This document shows positions 54,600 through 55,175 of a stretch of DNA of 55,175 nucleotides, piece by piece (the stretch's first letter is position 1; each line of letters starts with the position of its first letter). Source of the DNA: Nitrospirota bacterium (GTDB lineage Bacteria; Nitrospirota; Thermodesulfovibrionia; Thermodesulfovibrionales; UBA1546); assembly GCA_016208915.1 (NCBI GenBank), contig JACQXE010000082.1, positions 1-55,175 of the forward strand, given 5' to 3'. Position numbers and translations under genes: made by a program. The notes beneath the pieces were generated by a model, which saw only the letters and a program-made list of their open reading frames with translations, did no database searches and had not been told where the DNA came from.

Positions 54600-54965
54600 A
54601 TGAGAGGAATGAAAGTCTTTTTAGCTGCAATGCTGAGTGTTTGTATGGTTATTGGTTTTGGCTGTTCTTATAAGTCTATTAAGCATGGGGAAGAAATTTC
54701 AGATGAACAAGTTGCAAAGATTATTGATGGTAAGACTACAAAGGAAGAAATTTTTATAGAATTTGGCAACCCCAGCAAGACAATGGACAATGAAAAAGTC
54801 TTTTTCTACAACTGGACAAGGGGAAGCAAATCAAGTCTTCTTGGATTAGGGGGCGGCTCAGCTTATACCCACAGCCTTGTAATAGTTTTTGATGAAAAAG
54901 GAACAGTAAAGAGTCACAAAATCACACGTGGTGCAACAGAGGGCGGCGTAAGCGTTCATGATTAA
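54600..54965 (+). CDS. SmpA/OmlA (BamE-like) domain lipoprotein
   Basis: 121 residues from ATG 54600 (GGGGGAA upstream); ATG 54588 or 54609 are alternatives. The lipoprotein signal ends IGFGCSYK, with the lipidated cysteine at about residue 22. The body has the SmpA/OmlA pattern: ISDEQVAKIIDGKTTKEEIF, EFGNPSKTMDNEKVFFYNW and SLVIVFDEKGTVKSHKI. It probably lies in the outer-membrane envelope; a role in Bam assembly is not implied by the fold alone. It stands downstream of a possible sigma-54 regulatory region. Confidence 0.8.
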   Translation: MRGMKVFLAAMLSVCMVIGFGCSYKSIKHGEEISDEQVAKIIDGKTTKEEIFIEFGNPSKTMDNEKVFFYNWTRGSKSSLLGLGGGSAYTHSLVIVFDEKGTVKSHKITRGATEGGVSVHD

Positions 54966-55047
54966 AGTTTAGATATAAATACAAAAAAGAAGGGTTTGTG
55001 ATGAATAGGATTACTGAAAACTTGAAATTATTCTTTAAAGGAGTCAA

Positions 55048-55175
55048 CTATAAAGAATTCTCCTTAACACGGAAATGAGTTTTATGAGAAAGCATAGCAA
55101 AAATAGTTCTAATCAACTTATGAGCAGTAGCCATGACAGCCTTTCTAAAAGGCAGTCCGTCCTGTTTTCTTTTAA
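55048..55175 (-). CDS. IS110-family transposase, C-terminal fragment (cut by window edge)
   Basis: On the minus strand, an open frame enters from the window end and reads KQDGLPFRKAVMATAHKLIR, then TIFAMLSHKTHFRVKENSL and stops at 55048. The (A)xAHKLxRxIFxMLxxKTHFR ending is characteristic of IS110/IS116/IS902 transposases. The catalytic DEDD part lies outside. The element's left end in this window is not definable. Confidence 0.7.
   Translation of the reverse strand, partial: KRKQDGLPFRKAVMATAHKLIRTIFAMLSHKTHFRVKENSL

Overview
The window looks like a chromosomal stretch from a sulfur-cycling bacterium, most plausibly a Nitrospirota (Thermodesulfovibrio-type) lineage. The main reason is the dsrC–rsbRD-like–dsrMKJOP block (47185-53250), together with a DUF4390–NtrY–NtrX operon, a moderate-to-low GC content and a very dense load of short palindromic repeats. 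The phylum call is an inference from gene content; no similarity search was possible.

Layout: 1-11872 is the classical tuf–rpmG–tRNA-Trp–secE–nusG–rplKAJL–rpoBC cluster. It has an L10-type autoregulatory leader, and rplJ appears to start at CTG. 11884-18316 holds a Mut7-C protein, a hybrid histidine kinase, rho, queF, trpF and hisG. 18458-20159 is accessory (a ParE/RelE toxin-antitoxin pair and a HEPN-like orphan gene). 20368-26100 holds hisC, hisB, a HAD phosphatase, nadB and pyk. The 3' end of pyk is duplicated 0.9 kb downstream around a MntA/HepT-type toxin-antitoxin pair whose toxin is cut short.

27067-41804 is a large surface/secretome island, all on the plus strand behind one near-consensus promoter. 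It contains a ribbon-helix-helix protein, a secreted protein interrupted at a C10 tract, a RAYT transposase element sitting inside a small secreted gene, and two copies of a (carboxypeptidase-regulatory lipoprotein + zinc phospholipase-C-like) pair. The second phospholipase is the head of a giant multidomain protein (~3400 residues if two frameshifts are ignored) with Ig/CARDB-like, NHL and FG-GAP repeats. This giant gene contains more than a dozen unrelated short 'text-like' repeats, most read in frame as linker peptide.

41854-45880 is ntrX–ntrY–DUF4390 on the minus strand. 46158-46993 holds an adenosine-specific kinase-like gene and a small zinc-ribbon protein. 47185-53250 encodes DsrC and the membrane complex DsrMKJOP, which connects the quinone pool and periplasm to the DsrC trisulfide cycle of dissimilatory sulfur metabolism; dsrAB is not in this window. 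53401-54061 is a VapBC-type pair. 54065-54547 is a non-coding regulatory stretch with three copies of a 19-21 nt motif, a sigma-54 promoter, a GACA microsatellite and an intrinsic terminator, ahead of a BamE-like lipoprotein. The window ends inside an IS110-family transposase gene.

The most unusual material is the repeat biology. A ~110-nt structured element occurs twice (21995-22144 and 45953-46125, opposite orientation), and each copy carries different nested palindromes. Hairpin repeats occupy many of the ribosomal cluster junctions and even the variable arm of the L10 leader. Others are read as protein within pyk, nadB and the giant surface gene.
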